From positions 1 to 64,000 of the forward strand of contig NZ_JABSNP010000011.1 of the NCBI RefSeq assembly GCF_013294115.1: a DNA stretch of 64,000 bases, in the 5' to 3' direction. The notes under the pieces were generated by a model. That model saw nothing but the letters and a program-made list of their open reading frames with translations, did not search any database and was not told the DNA's origin. Shown here one piece after another: positions 54,659-62,814 of this stretch. Position 1 is the stretch's first letter. Each line of letters starts with the position of its first letter. Origin of the DNA: Hymenobacter caeli (GTDB taxonomy: Bacteria > Bacteroidota > Bacteroidia > Cytophagales > Hymenobacteraceae). The position numbers were made by a program, and so were the translations under genes.

Positions 54659-55534
54659 TTAATGGGCCAAAGCCGGAATGGCCGGGGCCCGAAAAAACGC
54701 GTCGGCTTTTTGGTTGAATTCGGCCGCGTGCTCTTGCAGCGTGGCGTGGCCGCTGCCGGGCACCACCCAGAGCCAGGCGCGGGGCAGGTGCTGGTAGATG
54801 GCCACCGTGTGCTGCGGCACAATCAGGTCGTGGTCGCCGGCCACGATGAACGCCGGGGCCCGGACCCGGCGCAGCGCCGCCAGCGGCACGTTGGGCTGCA
54901 ACACGTCCAGCCGGAAGATTTTCCAGGCGTTTCGCCGGGCCGGGTCCGCGAATGCCGCGCCCTTGTTTGCCCGGTATTCGCGCTGCTGCTGCTTCCACAG
55001 GGCCGGCAGCAGGGCCGTGGAGTCGGGCGCGAGGTTGGCCCCCGTGGCCACCAGCCGCCGCACGTGTCCGGGGTGGCGCAGCGCCAGCAGCAGGGCCGTG
55101 ATGCCGCCGTCGCTCCACCCCAGCACGTAGGCGGAGTCGAGGCGCAGGCCCGTGAGCAGGGCCGCGCAGTCGTCGGCCATCATCTCGAAGCTCAGCGAGT
55201 CGCCGGGGTCTGCCGAGCGGCCGTGGGCGCGGCTGTCCAGGGCAATGACCCGGTAGTGCCGGGCGAAGTAGGGGATGTTCTGCTTAAAAGCCGCGATGCT
55301 GCCGCCGTTGCCGTGCAGCAGCAGCAGGGGCGGGCCCGCGCCGTACGCCTCGTAGTAGAGCCGCACCCCGCGCACCGCCAGGTAGTGCCCCGCGGCGGGG
55401 TTGTGGCCGTAGGGCACGGCTTGCCCGGCGGCCCCGCGCCCGCCCAGGCCCAGGCACAGGGCCAGTAGCAGCCGGGCCCCGGCGCACCGCCGGCCGCCGG
55501 GTAGCCGGCGGTTCTTGAATAGTCTGCTTAGCAT
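54659..55534 (-). CDS. Alpha/beta hydrolase, exported
   Basis: About 291 residues from the ATG at 55534 (MLSRLFKNRRL). A hydrophobic signal segment (ARLLLALCLGLGGRGAAGQA) precedes the mature domain. The oxyanion segment LLLHGNGGS, nucleophile Ser in LGWSDGGIT, Asp in AGDHDLIVP and His in GSGHATL form the triad of serine hydrolases such as lactonases or haloperoxidase-like esterases. Another in-frame ATG is at 55555, but a TACCTTGC promoter-like box immediately upstream of it favours 55534. Substrate unknown. Confidence 0.85.
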   Translation of the reverse strand: MLSRLFKNRRLPGGRRCAGARLLLALCLGLGGRGAAGQAVPYGHNPAAGHYLAVRGVRLYYEAYGAGPPLLLLHGNGGSIAAFKQNIPYFARHYRVIALDSRAHGRSADPGDSLSFEMMADDCAALLTGLRLDSAYVLGWSDGGITALLLALRHPGHVRRLVATGANLAPDSTALLPALWKQQQREYRANKGAAFADPARRNAWKIFRLDVLQPNVPLAALRRVRAPAFIVAGDHDLIVPQHTVAIYQHLPRAWLWVVPGSGHATLQEHAAEFNQKADAFFRAPAIPALAH

Positions 55535-55803
55535 GAGGGTCAACACATTGGCCATGGCGCAAGGTAAGGGGCCAGCCCGCGCTGAAGCGTGGGCCACGGC
55601 TTCCCGCGGGCAGCAGGCCCCCAGAGGCGGGCGGCAAGGGCCCCCCCCGAAGCGTATGGGCGATGACAGGCACGGCTAAGCACGAACCCCCCCGGCACGC
55701 GCGAAAGCTTGCGGCGGCTTCCCGCCGCCGCGTGCCCGGCACTGGCGCTCCGCTGTACCCGCGGGGCGGTACGCCGTATAGCGGGCCAACCCGTCGCTCT
55801 CCC

Positions 55804-56319
55804 ATGCCCCTGCTCAACCGCCCCGCCGTGCCCGCCCCCTTCGACGTTGACGACCGCCTGCGCTGGGTCGAGCGCGTGGCCCGCCTCATGGATAGCCAGT
55901 TCCGGCTGCCCGGCACCCGTTTCCGCTTCGGCCTCGACCCACTGCTGGGCCTGGTGCCCGTCGTGGGCGACCTCTCCACCACGGCCGTGTCGGTGGCCCT
56001 GCTGCTGACCATGCTGCGCCACGGGGCCAGCGGGGCGGTAGCGGTGCGCATGGCCCTCAATATTCTGATTGACAGCGTGGTGGGAGCCATCCCCGTCCTG
56101 GGTAACGTGTTCGACTTTACCTACAAAAGCAACGAGCGCAACGTGGCCCTGCTGCGCCGCCACTACGCCGAGGGCAAGCACCGGGGCAGCGGCAAGGGCC
56201 TGGTGGCGCTGCTGCTGCTCGGCTTCCTGGCCGTGGCGGGCCTGGTGGCCTGGGGTAGCGTGGCGCTGCTGCATTGGGGGTGGCTGTACTTCGAGGCGCA
56301 CCCGGTGCTGCACGGGTAG
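55804..56319 (+). CDS. DUF4112 membrane protein
   Basis: 171 residues from the ATG at 55804. The DUF4112 pattern is clear: RVARLMDSQFRLPGTRFRFGLDPLLGLVPVVGD, then AVRMALNILIDSVVGAIPVLGNVFDFTYKSNERN. A central helix pair and a C-terminal transmembrane helix (LVALLLLGFLAVAGLVAWG) indicate an inner-membrane protein. Function unknown. It is divergent from the exported hydrolase and followed by the 34-bp tandem repeat. Confidence 0.9.
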   Translation: MPLLNRPAVPAPFDVDDRLRWVERVARLMDSQFRLPGTRFRFGLDPLLGLVPVVGDLSTTAVSVALLLTMLRHGASGAVAVRMALNILIDSVVGAIPVLGNVFDFTYKSNERNVALLRRHYAEGKHRGSGKGLVALLLLGFLAVAGLVAWGSVALLHWGWLYFEAHPVLHG

Positions 56320-56393
56320 TCCATTTTGGGCAGGAAAACCTTGTTTTGGTGCGATATAAGGCGTTTTCAAGCCAGTGTGCCCGGTGCTGTAAA

Positions 56394-56515
56394 ACGGAGT
56401 GGCACTCCGTTATCGGGCAAACGCCAAACGGAGTGGCACTTCGTTATCGGGCAAACGCCAGACGGAGTGGCACTTCGTTATCGGGCAAACGCCAAACGGA
56501 GTACCACTCCGTTTT
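56394..56515. repeat. Tandem repeat, four 34-bp units with internal palindrome
   Basis: Units begin at 56394, 56428, 56462 and 56496. Each has an 18-base quasi-palindrome of the ACGGAGTGGCACTCCGTT type and a 16-base spacer ATCGGGCAAACGCCAA. A two-unit relative (36-base period) is at about 37479-37536. The array ends 10 bases before the VWA stop codon at 56525, so it lies at the 3' end of that operon. Confidence 0.9.
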
Positions 56516-56524
56516 ACACGGCTG

Positions 56525-57628
56525 CTAGGCTTCCAGCTTTTGGCCCTGGATGGCCGCTGCCATCAGGGCCGGGAAGCGCGCCGGCGTGCAGGCGAAGCTG
56601 GGGATGCCCAGCGCCGCCAGCTGCTCGGCCACGCGGCGGTCGAAGCTGGGGGCCCCATCGTCGCTCAGGGCCAGCAGCACCACTAGGTTGACGCCGGCGG
56701 CCTTGAGCGCCGCTGCCCGCTTGATCATCTCCCGCTCGTTGCCGCCCTCGTAGAGGTCGGTGACCAGCACCAGAATCGTGTCGGTGGGGCGGGTGATGAG
56801 CTGCTGGCAGTAGGTGAGGGCCAGGTTGATGTCGGTGCCCCCGCCGAGCTGCACCCCGAAGAGCAGGTCCACCGGGTCGTGCAGGTTTGCGCTCAGGTTC
56901 ACTACGGCCGTATCGAATACCACCATGTGCGTTTTCACCGCCTTCAGCGAGGCCAGCACCGCCCCAAACACGCCCGCGTACACCACCGACGAGGCCATCG
57001 AGCCGCTCTGGTCCACGCACAGCACAATCTCCTTCAGGGCCTGCCCGCGCCGCCCAAAACCCACCAGCCGCTCGGGAATCACGGTTTTGTGGGCCGCCTG
57101 GTAGTGCCGCAGGTTGGCTTTGATGGTCGCTCCCCAGTTGATTTCGTGGTAGCGGGGGCGGGGGTTGTGCACGGCCCGGCTCAGGGCCCCCTGCACCGCC
57201 TGGCGCAGCGGGTTGCTGAGCTTTTTCTCCAGCTCCCGCACCACTTTGGTGATGACCTCGCGGGCCGTGGCCTTGGCCTTCTGGGGCATCACCCGGCTCA
57301 GGGCCATCAGGGTGCCCACCAGGTGCACATCAGCCTGCACCGTGCGCAGGATTTCGGGCTCCAGCAGCAGCTGGTTCAGGCCCAGGCGCGTCATGGCGTC
57401 CTGTTGCATCACGGCCACTACCTCGGCGGGGAAGTACGCACGGATGTCGCCCAGCCAGCGGCTCACCCGCGGGGCCGAGCCGCCCAGCCCGGCCTTGCGC
57501 GCGGCCTGGTCGCCGTCGTAGAGGGCCGTGAGCACGTCGTCCATGCGGCCGTAGTCGGGCGGCAGGGGCACGGCGTTGGCCGCGTCGGCGGCGCTGCCGA
57601 GGACGAGTTTCCAGCGGGTAGTGTTCAT
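56525..57628 (-). CDS. VWA-domain protein of a MoxR-type operon
   Basis: 367 residues. The first 170 are helical. The von Willebrand A domain occupies about 195-350, with a complete MIDAS: DQSGSMASS, GGGTDINLA and LVTDLYEGG. Such VWA proteins partner MoxR AAA ATPases to remodel or insert metals into target complexes. It is the last gene of the leftward operon whose MoxR gene is at 61646. The upstream gene (CbrC) is 12 bases away. Confidence 0.9.
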   Translation of the reverse strand: MNTTRWKLVLGSAADAANAVPLPPDYGRMDDVLTALYDGDQAARKAGLGGSAPRVSRWLGDIRAYFPAEVVAVMQQDAMTRLGLNQLLLEPEILRTVQADVHLVGTLMALSRVMPQKAKATAREVITKVVRELEKKLSNPLRQAVQGALSRAVHNPRPRYHEINWGATIKANLRHYQAAHKTVIPERLVGFGRRGQALKEIVLCVDQSGSMASSVVYAGVFGAVLASLKAVKTHMVVFDTAVVNLSANLHDPVDLLFGVQLGGGTDINLALTYCQQLITRPTDTILVLVTDLYEGGNEREMIKRAAALKAAGVNLVVLLALSDDGAPSFDRRVAEQLAALGIPSFACTPARFPALMAAAIQGQKLEA

Positions 57629-57640
57629 GGCAGCAGCGTT

Positions 57641-58177
57641 TTAGTTGGCGTCAACATGAAGGCGATGCTTTGCACAACGCGGGCACTGAAATAAATAGCC
57701 GGTCATATCGCCATCCTTATGCATTTGGTATTGAATTGCGTCTTCGCCCCAACCGCTGGCTACGGCATCGTCCCGAACTTCTGCCCAAATAGGGACTAAT
57801 TCCTTGCTGCCCACATAACCCAGAAAAATGCAGGCTTCTCCGCAGTGCCCCAGCCAGACGGAGCCTTGCCAGGAGGCGTAGCCCGGCGTGCGGCTGCTCA
57901 CTTGTTCCATGGACGATGGCGACATTGGCGCTCCCAAGCCATTCGGTCCAGGATTAAGTCCTTCAAAATCAGACACGAAAGAGCCATTGTACTTCGCGGC
58001 GGCCCGGCCATCGGCGATGCACAAAGGGCAAAGAATATCCACGTCGTCTGTGCAATAAAAATTGCCGGTGTAACACAACGCCCGTGCTTCTTCACAGCAC
58101 TGGCAGATAATTTGACGCTGCTCGACAATGCCAAGCGCGTAAGCGTTCGGGCTATAAAAGAAATCTGGTGGGCTCAT
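57641..58177 (-). CDS. CbrC family (UPF0167) zinc-ribbon-like protein
   Basis: 178 residues. It opens FFYSPNAYALGIVE and has Cys pairs in ICQCCEEAR, ILCPLCIADG and LFQCPRCAKHR, arranged as in the CbrC/UPF0167 family, whose E. coli member is linked to colicin tolerance. Probably a metal-binding cytoplasmic protein of unknown activity. It is less GC-rich than its neighbours and sits between DUF5682 (30-base gap) and VWA (12-base gap), which looks like a later insertion into the operon. Confidence 0.85.
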   Translation of the reverse strand: MSPPDFFYSPNAYALGIVEQRQIICQCCEEARALCYTGNFYCTDDVDILCPLCIADGRAAAKYNGSFVSDFEGLNPGPNGLGAPMSPSSMEQVSSRTPGYASWQGSVWLGHCGEACIFLGYVGSKELVPIWAEVRDDAVASGWGEDAIQYQMHKDGDMTGYLFQCPRCAKHRLHVDAN

Positions 58178-58207
58178 GATGGATATTTCTCCTAAAGATT
58201 AAGCCAA

Positions 58208-60508
58208 CTAGACCGGCTCCCCCAGCAGCGCGCGGAGCCCCGGCAGCACGCGCGCCCCGCGCTCCCAGTCAAAATCCACGGTGGCCGTGCTCGCCGCCGG
58301 CGCTTGCGCGTCGGTGGCGGCCAGCTCCAGCAGCTGCCGCCGCTCGGGCAGCGAGAAGTCGGTGAAGGCGCGGCGGAGCAGGGGCACGATTTCGCGGAAG
58401 GTGGCTTCCGGCAGGGCCCCCAGCCAAGCGTCGAGCAGGCCGAACAGCTCGTGGTGGTGCAGCAGGAGCAGGCCGCTGCCGCGCAAAAAGCCCTCAATCC
58501 AGGCCGTGGCGTAGTCGGTGGGCTGGGCGGGGGCCAGGGCCAGGCCGAGGGTGGTGGCCGTGGCCTCGGCATCGGCCTGCCGGGCGTCGAAGAGGAAGCG
58601 GGCGGCCGCCCCGGCCAGCAGGCCGTTGCTGGCGGCGTGGCGCTGCACGGCCCCCAGGGCCCCGTACCAGGCGGCCTCGTGCGCCGGCACTTCGAGTAGC
58701 CGGATGGCCTGGTGGGTGGCTTCCAGGCGGGTGAGCAGCGGGCGGGCGGCATCGTAGCCGAGGCCGGCGCAGGCGGCGGGCAGGCCGATGCAGAGGCGCG
58801 GCACCAGCTGGTCCACCACCTGGGCCACCTGGGCCGTGTCGGTGCGGCGCACGTTGCCGTAGCGCAGCACCTGCACCAGCGGGGGCAGGGCGGCCAGCAG
58901 GTGCGTCACGTCGCGGGTGCCGGCCCCGATGGTTTCGAGGCGCGCCACCAGCGCCGGAATGGCGGGGCCCAGGTCGGCGCGCAGGGCTTCTTCGAGCAGC
59001 TGGCTCACGGCTTCGAGGGTGGCGGTTTCGGCGGCGCGGGCGGTGGCGCGGGCCGCGGCGGCCCCCAGCACGGTGTTGCCCCAGCGGCCGGCCTCAATCA
59101 CGGCCAGGGCCATTTCGGGGGCCCAGGCCAGCCGCCACAGCTCGTGGAAGGTGCCGCTTTTGCCGCTCACGGCCTCCGGCTCGCCCCACTTGATGTCGAG
59201 CAGGCGCAGGCGGTGCAGCAGGTGGCTGCGGTCGAGCTGGGCGGACTGGCGTAAGTCCAGGTCGAGGGGTTTGGGAAAGGCTTCGGGCTTGAGGCGCAGG
59301 GTTTTCTGCTGCTGGGCCAGATCCTGCTGCAAGGGCGTGGCGGGCAGGCCGGGGGGCACCTCGCCCAGCCGCTCGCCGATGACCAGGGCCCGGTGCACGA
59401 GGGCCAGCGGCTCGGCGTAGCCCCCGCCCAGGATGGCCACGGCCGCCTCCTGCAGCTCGTCGATGCCCGGCAGCGCCAGCCCGCGCACGGCGGCCAGGGC
59501 CCCCGCCAGCCGCACGCCCTCGATGGCGTGGGCCGAGGAGGCGTCCACGTCCTGCCCGCGCAGCAGGCGCGTGGCCTGCACCATCCAGTGGGTCAGCACC
59601 TCGGCCCGGGGCTGGGCAAACAGCAGCTCGTACCAGGCCGGCGAGAGCACCCCCGCCCCGTAGCCCGAGCTGAGGGCGAGCCGCTCGTAGGTCCACGGAA
59701 TCCAGGTGGTTTCGGTGGGCACCTTTTTCAGGCCTTTTAGCCGGGCTTTGTCCTCTTTCTTGAGCAGCTCGGGCCGCAGCACCGGCGCGTGCCAGGCCCC
59801 GCAGACAACCGCCACCCGGGCGTAGCCCTGGGCCAGGGTGGCGCGCAGGGTTTCGCGCATGAAGGCCTCGCGCAGTAGGGTTTCCGCGCTTTCGGGGCGG
59901 GCCAGTTCTTCGCGCAGGGCCGTCATCAGGGCCAGCACCCCGGCGAAGGTGTCGGCGTTGCCGGGGGCGTGCTCGAGGTGGGTTTCCCACCACTGCTCCG
60001 AGTCGGCGTAGCCCGCCAGCCGGGCGATGTAGGCCACCGGGTCGGCTTCCACGGGGGCCTCACCCCCCCGGCCCCCCTCTCCGGGGGAGAGGGGGGAGAC
60101 GAACAATTCCGTTTCGCGTGCCACTGCCGAGGGTTCATTTTGCTCGTCTGGCTCCCCCTCTCCAACGGAGAGGGGGCCGGGGGGTGAGGCAAACCGCAGG
60201 GTCATCGGCAAATCCATGCAGCGCACGTGGGCCCCGTGGCGGGCGCACCAGTGCACGGCCTGCCACTCGGGCGAGAACGTGGCAAACGGCAGAAACGAGG
60301 CCTGGCCCTGCTGCTTGGGGTTGTACACGAGCAGCGCCACGGGCGGCACCAGCTCCGGGTGGGTGGCGGTGGCCAGGGCCGCTTCCGCATCGGCGGGGCA
60401 CTCCAGCAGCACCATGTCGGGCCGGAACGCATCGAGCGCCGCCACGAGGCTGGCCGCGCTGCCGGGCCCGTGGTGGCGAATGCCGAAAAGGCGCAGGTCG
60501 GTGGGCAT
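58208..60508 (-). CDS. DUF5682 protein
   Basis: 766 residues. It starts LRLFGIRHHGPGSAASLVAALD, and contains VVCGAWHAPVL and an alpha-helical C-terminal half. This is the DUF5682 family, regularly encoded with MoxR ATPases, VWA proteins, DUF5691 and SWIM-type zinc fingers. The opening HHGPGSAASL motif resembles TraB/ChaN-like catalytic folds, but this is only a visual similarity. A palindromic repeat at 60057-60189 is read in frame within it (residues about 107-150), adding a Gly/Pro/Ser-rich loop. Confidence 0.85.
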   Translation of the reverse strand: MPTDLRLFGIRHHGPGSAASLVAALDAFRPDMVLLECPADAEAALATATHPELVPPVALLVYNPKQQGQASFLPFATFSPEWQAVHWCARHGAHVRCMDLPMTLRFASPPGPLSVGEGEPDEQNEPSAVARETELFVSPLSPGEGGRGGEAPVEADPVAYIARLAGYADSEQWWETHLEHAPGNADTFAGVLALMTALREELARPESAETLLREAFMRETLRATLAQGYARVAVVCGAWHAPVLRPELLKKEDKARLKGLKKVPTETTWIPWTYERLALSSGYGAGVLSPAWYELLFAQPRAEVLTHWMVQATRLLRGQDVDASSAHAIEGVRLAGALAAVRGLALPGIDELQEAAVAILGGGYAEPLALVHRALVIGERLGEVPPGLPATPLQQDLAQQQKTLRLKPEAFPKPLDLDLRQSAQLDRSHLLHRLRLLDIKWGEPEAVSGKSGTFHELWRLAWAPEMALAVIEAGRWGNTVLGAAAARATARAAETATLEAVSQLLEEALRADLGPAIPALVARLETIGAGTRDVTHLLAALPPLVQVLRYGNVRRTDTAQVAQVVDQLVPRLCIGLPAACAGLGYDAARPLLTRLEATHQAIRLLEVPAHEAAWYGALGAVQRHAASNGLLAGAAARFLFDARQADAEATATTLGLALAPAQPTDYATAWIEGFLRGSGLLLLHHHELFGLLDAWLGALPEATFREIVPLLRRAFTDFSLPERRQLLELAATDAQAPAASTATVDFDWERGARVLPGLRALLGEPV
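60057..60189. repeat. Palindromic repeat inserted in frame in the DUF5682 gene (family 1)
   Basis: Two facing GC-rich halves (CCTCACCCCC-GGCCCCCTCTCC type) around an AT-richer centre, the same family as 47701-47815 in pnkp. It encodes about 44 extra residues (SPPGPLSVGEGEPDEQ onward) between LRFA and PVEADPVAYIARL and leaves the frame open. Confidence 0.85.
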
Positions 60509-60542
60509 GAACTATGTCTTCTTCAAGCGCCAGTGAAACAAA

Positions 60543-61217
60543 TTATGCCACATTCCGCATTGGCAGCCATTCGCCAGATAACTCGTCGATAAGATTCTGT
60601 AAAAGATTAGCTTGTTGTGAGGCTTCAGGAAGTGTAAATCCATGAGCTACCTTGTTGCGGCCAGAGAGCAGCATTTTAGCTTGGTCGAAATGCTCATAAG
60701 ACAGGTCTGCATCAGAATATAGATAATCCAGCAATGCCCGAACCGAAAGCTGTTCTAACGGGAAGCCTAAGCTTTCGGCATGGCGGCGTAGCAGTGCTTC
60801 CAAAGCCGACCAAAATAATAGGATAGCAGCTTCTGCTTCGCCTGCTTCGCGCAATTTTTTAGCTTGGCCTGTCCGTTGTATAATATTATCCCACGAAATA
60901 GGATCTTGTAGTAGGCCGCCGGCCACGCTTTCAGGCGAATAATTGATGAGCAGCAATCGCCATCCCGGCGTGGGCTGTTGCTTAATGGTTTCTGATAGTT
61001 CGCGCAAGCGACCAATAGAGATTGGTTGCTGCGTATTATTTGCCAGAATGAGCAGGTGTTGCCCTTGTTTTTCAGCCAATAGATCGGGCCTGAAGCCGTT
61101 CAAATCAAAAGGTACGCTTTCCATATCGGGCGGTGCCGTTACGGCATAGCCTTGTTGGCGGTAGCTTTCAGCTAAGGCAGCTACTTGAATGTCGTGTTGG
61201 CGTTGCGAAGGATTCAT
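60543..61217 (-). CDS. REase_AHJR-like protein with degenerate nuclease site and C-terminal HEPN-like domain
   Basis: 224 residues. Residues about 1-120 follow the REase_AHJR-like fold (LAESYRQQGYAVTAPP, FRPDLLAEKQGQHLLILANN, LRELSETIKQQPTPGWRLLLINY). Where active relatives carry an E-x-K signature after the Asp, this protein reads LLILANN, so the PD-(D/E)xK site looks lost. Residues about 130-215 are helical and contain RNKVAHG, matching the R-x4-6-H motif of HEPN RNases. Likely an RNA-cutting or RNA-binding effector. It overlaps the RusA-like gene by 4 bases, and the pair is embedded in the MoxR/VWA operon. Confidence 0.75.
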   Translation of the reverse strand: MNPSQRQHDIQVAALAESYRQQGYAVTAPPDMESVPFDLNGFRPDLLAEKQGQHLLILANNTQQPISIGRLRELSETIKQQPTPGWRLLLINYSPESVAGGLLQDPISWDNIIQRTGQAKKLREAGEAEAAILLFWSALEALLRRHAESLGFPLEQLSVRALLDYLYSDADLSYEHFDQAKMLLSGRNKVAHGFTLPEASQQANLLQNLIDELSGEWLPMRNVA

Positions 61218-61612
61218 AAATAATTCTCGATTGCTTGGGAAGTAGAAACACGGACATAAACAAACTCTATACCCTCGGAAAGGGTCGAAACTACAAGCGG
61301 CGGCAGACGAATAAGGTCGAAAGCATCCGTGAGGGCCCGGCGGTGACTGTCTACGTCCGTTACGTAGGTATCGTCTACATATACAAGCCCGACCAAAGCG
61401 TCTTGAATCGGTTTGATGATGTTGTCGATGTCAGAAGGACGGTCACCGCAAAAATAGACGAGAGTTAAGTGACAGGGTAGGGCAATGACGGTTTGCTCAC
61501 CCCATACTTTTTGCGCTTCAGATCTCACAAATTCTTTCCATTTCTGTCGGTTTGTAGCACTTTTAGACTGGTGTGAAATGGGCCGCCGAGGTAGCAAGAA
61601 CTCAAATATCAT
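61214..61612 (-). CDS. RusA-like Holliday-junction resolvase family protein
   Basis: 132 residues. The RusA signature is recognisable: DIDNIIKPIQDALVGLVYVDDTYVTDV, with the conserved Asp residues that bind Mg2+. The first 60 residues contain ATNRQKWKEFVRSEAQK. RusA enzymes cut four-way DNA junctions and are usually phage-borne, so its presence in a chaperone-type operon is unexpected. GC is lower than in the flanking genes. The start codon of the REase/HEPN gene overlaps its stop (4 bases). Confidence 0.8.
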   Translation of the reverse strand: MIFEFLLPRRPISHQSKSATNRQKWKEFVRSEAQKVWGEQTVIALPCHLTLVYFCGDRPSDIDNIIKPIQDALVGLVYVDDTYVTDVDSHRRALTDAFDLIRLPPLVVSTLSEGIEFVYVRVSTSQAIENYL

Positions 61613-61645
61613 TGGTAATGGTAATGATAATCTAGGATAAACGTT

Positions 61646-62722
61646 CTACTCCACCACCTCCCGGCACGCCCGGTACAAATCCTTCCAGCCGTCGCGCTCC
61701 TTCACCACGGTTTCGAGGTATTCGAGCCACACCACGCGGTCGGGGCCCGGGTCTTTGATGACGGCGCCCATGAGGCCGGCGGCCAGGTCGTGGGCGCGCA
61801 GGGTGCCGTCGCCGAAGTAGGCGGCCAGGGCCAGGCCGGCGTTCATCACCGAGATGGCCTCGCCGGTGCTCAGCGTGCCGGTGGGCGACTTGAGCTTGGT
61901 TTTGCCGTTGTCCGTCACGCCCGCCCGCAGCTCCCGAAACACCGTCACCAGGCGGCTGATTTGCTCCAGCGCGGGGGCCTCCACGGGCAGTTGCAGGGCC
62001 TGGCCCTGCTTGGCCACCCGGGTTTGCACGATGTGCACTTCCTCGGCCAGGGTGGCGGGCAGCGGCAGCACCACGGCGTTGAAGCGGCGGCGCAGGGCGC
62101 TGCTCAGCTCGTTCACGCCCCGGTCGCGGTCGTTGGCCGTGGCGATGACGTTGAAGCCCTGCGTGGCCTGGATTTCGGTGCTCAGCTCGGGGATCGGCAG
62201 CACTTTTTCTGAGAGCATGGTCAGCAGCGTGTCCTGCACGTCGGAGGGGATGCGGGTGAGCTCCTCGATGCGCACGAGCTGGCCGCTTTGCATGCCCTTG
62301 TAGAGCGGGCTGGGTACCAGGGCCCCCAGCGAGGGGCCCTCGGCCAGCAGGCGGGCGTAGTTCCAGGAGTAGCGCAGGCTGTCTTCGGCGGTGCCGGCGG
62401 TGCCCTGCACCAGCAGGTTGGTGTGCCCGCTGATGGCGGCCGTGAGGTGCTCGCTCACCCAGCTTTTGGCCGTGCCCGGCACGCCCAGCAGCAGCAGGGC
62501 TCTATCGGTGGCCAGGGTGGCCACGGCAATTTCCATCAGCCGCCGCTGGCCGATGTACTTGGGCTCGATGGCAAAGCCGTTGTCGAGCGCGCCGCCCATG
62601 AGGTACGTCACCACCGCCCAGGGCGAGAGCTGCCAGTTGGGCGGCTTGGGGCGGTCGTCGGCGGCTTTGAGGGCGGCCAGCTCCTCGGCGTAGAGGTCTT
62701 CGGCGTGGGGGCGGAGCAGCAT
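61646..62722 (-). CDS. MoxR-type AAA+ ATPase
   Basis: 358 residues. Walker A is LLGVPGTAKSW near residue 110, Walker B VRIEELTRIP, and sensor/arginine-finger segment IATANDRDRGVNELSSALRRRF. This belongs to the MoxR class, which works with VWA proteins as chaperones for assembly or activation of protein complexes. The expected partners (VWA, DUF5682, DUF5691) are all in this operon. Next gene downstream starts after 33 bases. Confidence 0.93.
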   Translation of the reverse strand: MLLRPHAEDLYAEELAALKAADDRPKPPNWQLSPWAVVTYLMGGALDNGFAIEPKYIGQRRLMEIAVATLATDRALLLLGVPGTAKSWVSEHLTAAISGHTNLLVQGTAGTAEDSLRYSWNYARLLAEGPSLGALVPSPLYKGMQSGQLVRIEELTRIPSDVQDTLLTMLSEKVLPIPELSTEIQATQGFNVIATANDRDRGVNELSSALRRRFNAVVLPLPATLAEEVHIVQTRVAKQGQALQLPVEAPALEQISRLVTVFRELRAGVTDNGKTKLKSPTGTLSTGEAISVMNAGLALAAYFGDGTLRAHDLAAGLMGAVIKDPGPDRVVWLEYLETVVKERDGWKDLYRACREVVE

Positions 62723-62814
62723 TTTAGGGAAGAGTTTGGAATGAGGAAGTTAGCATTTCAGATTGACTGTCGCGTTCATCAGGCATTTTCTGAGTGGAAT
62801 CCTGGCTTTGAAGC

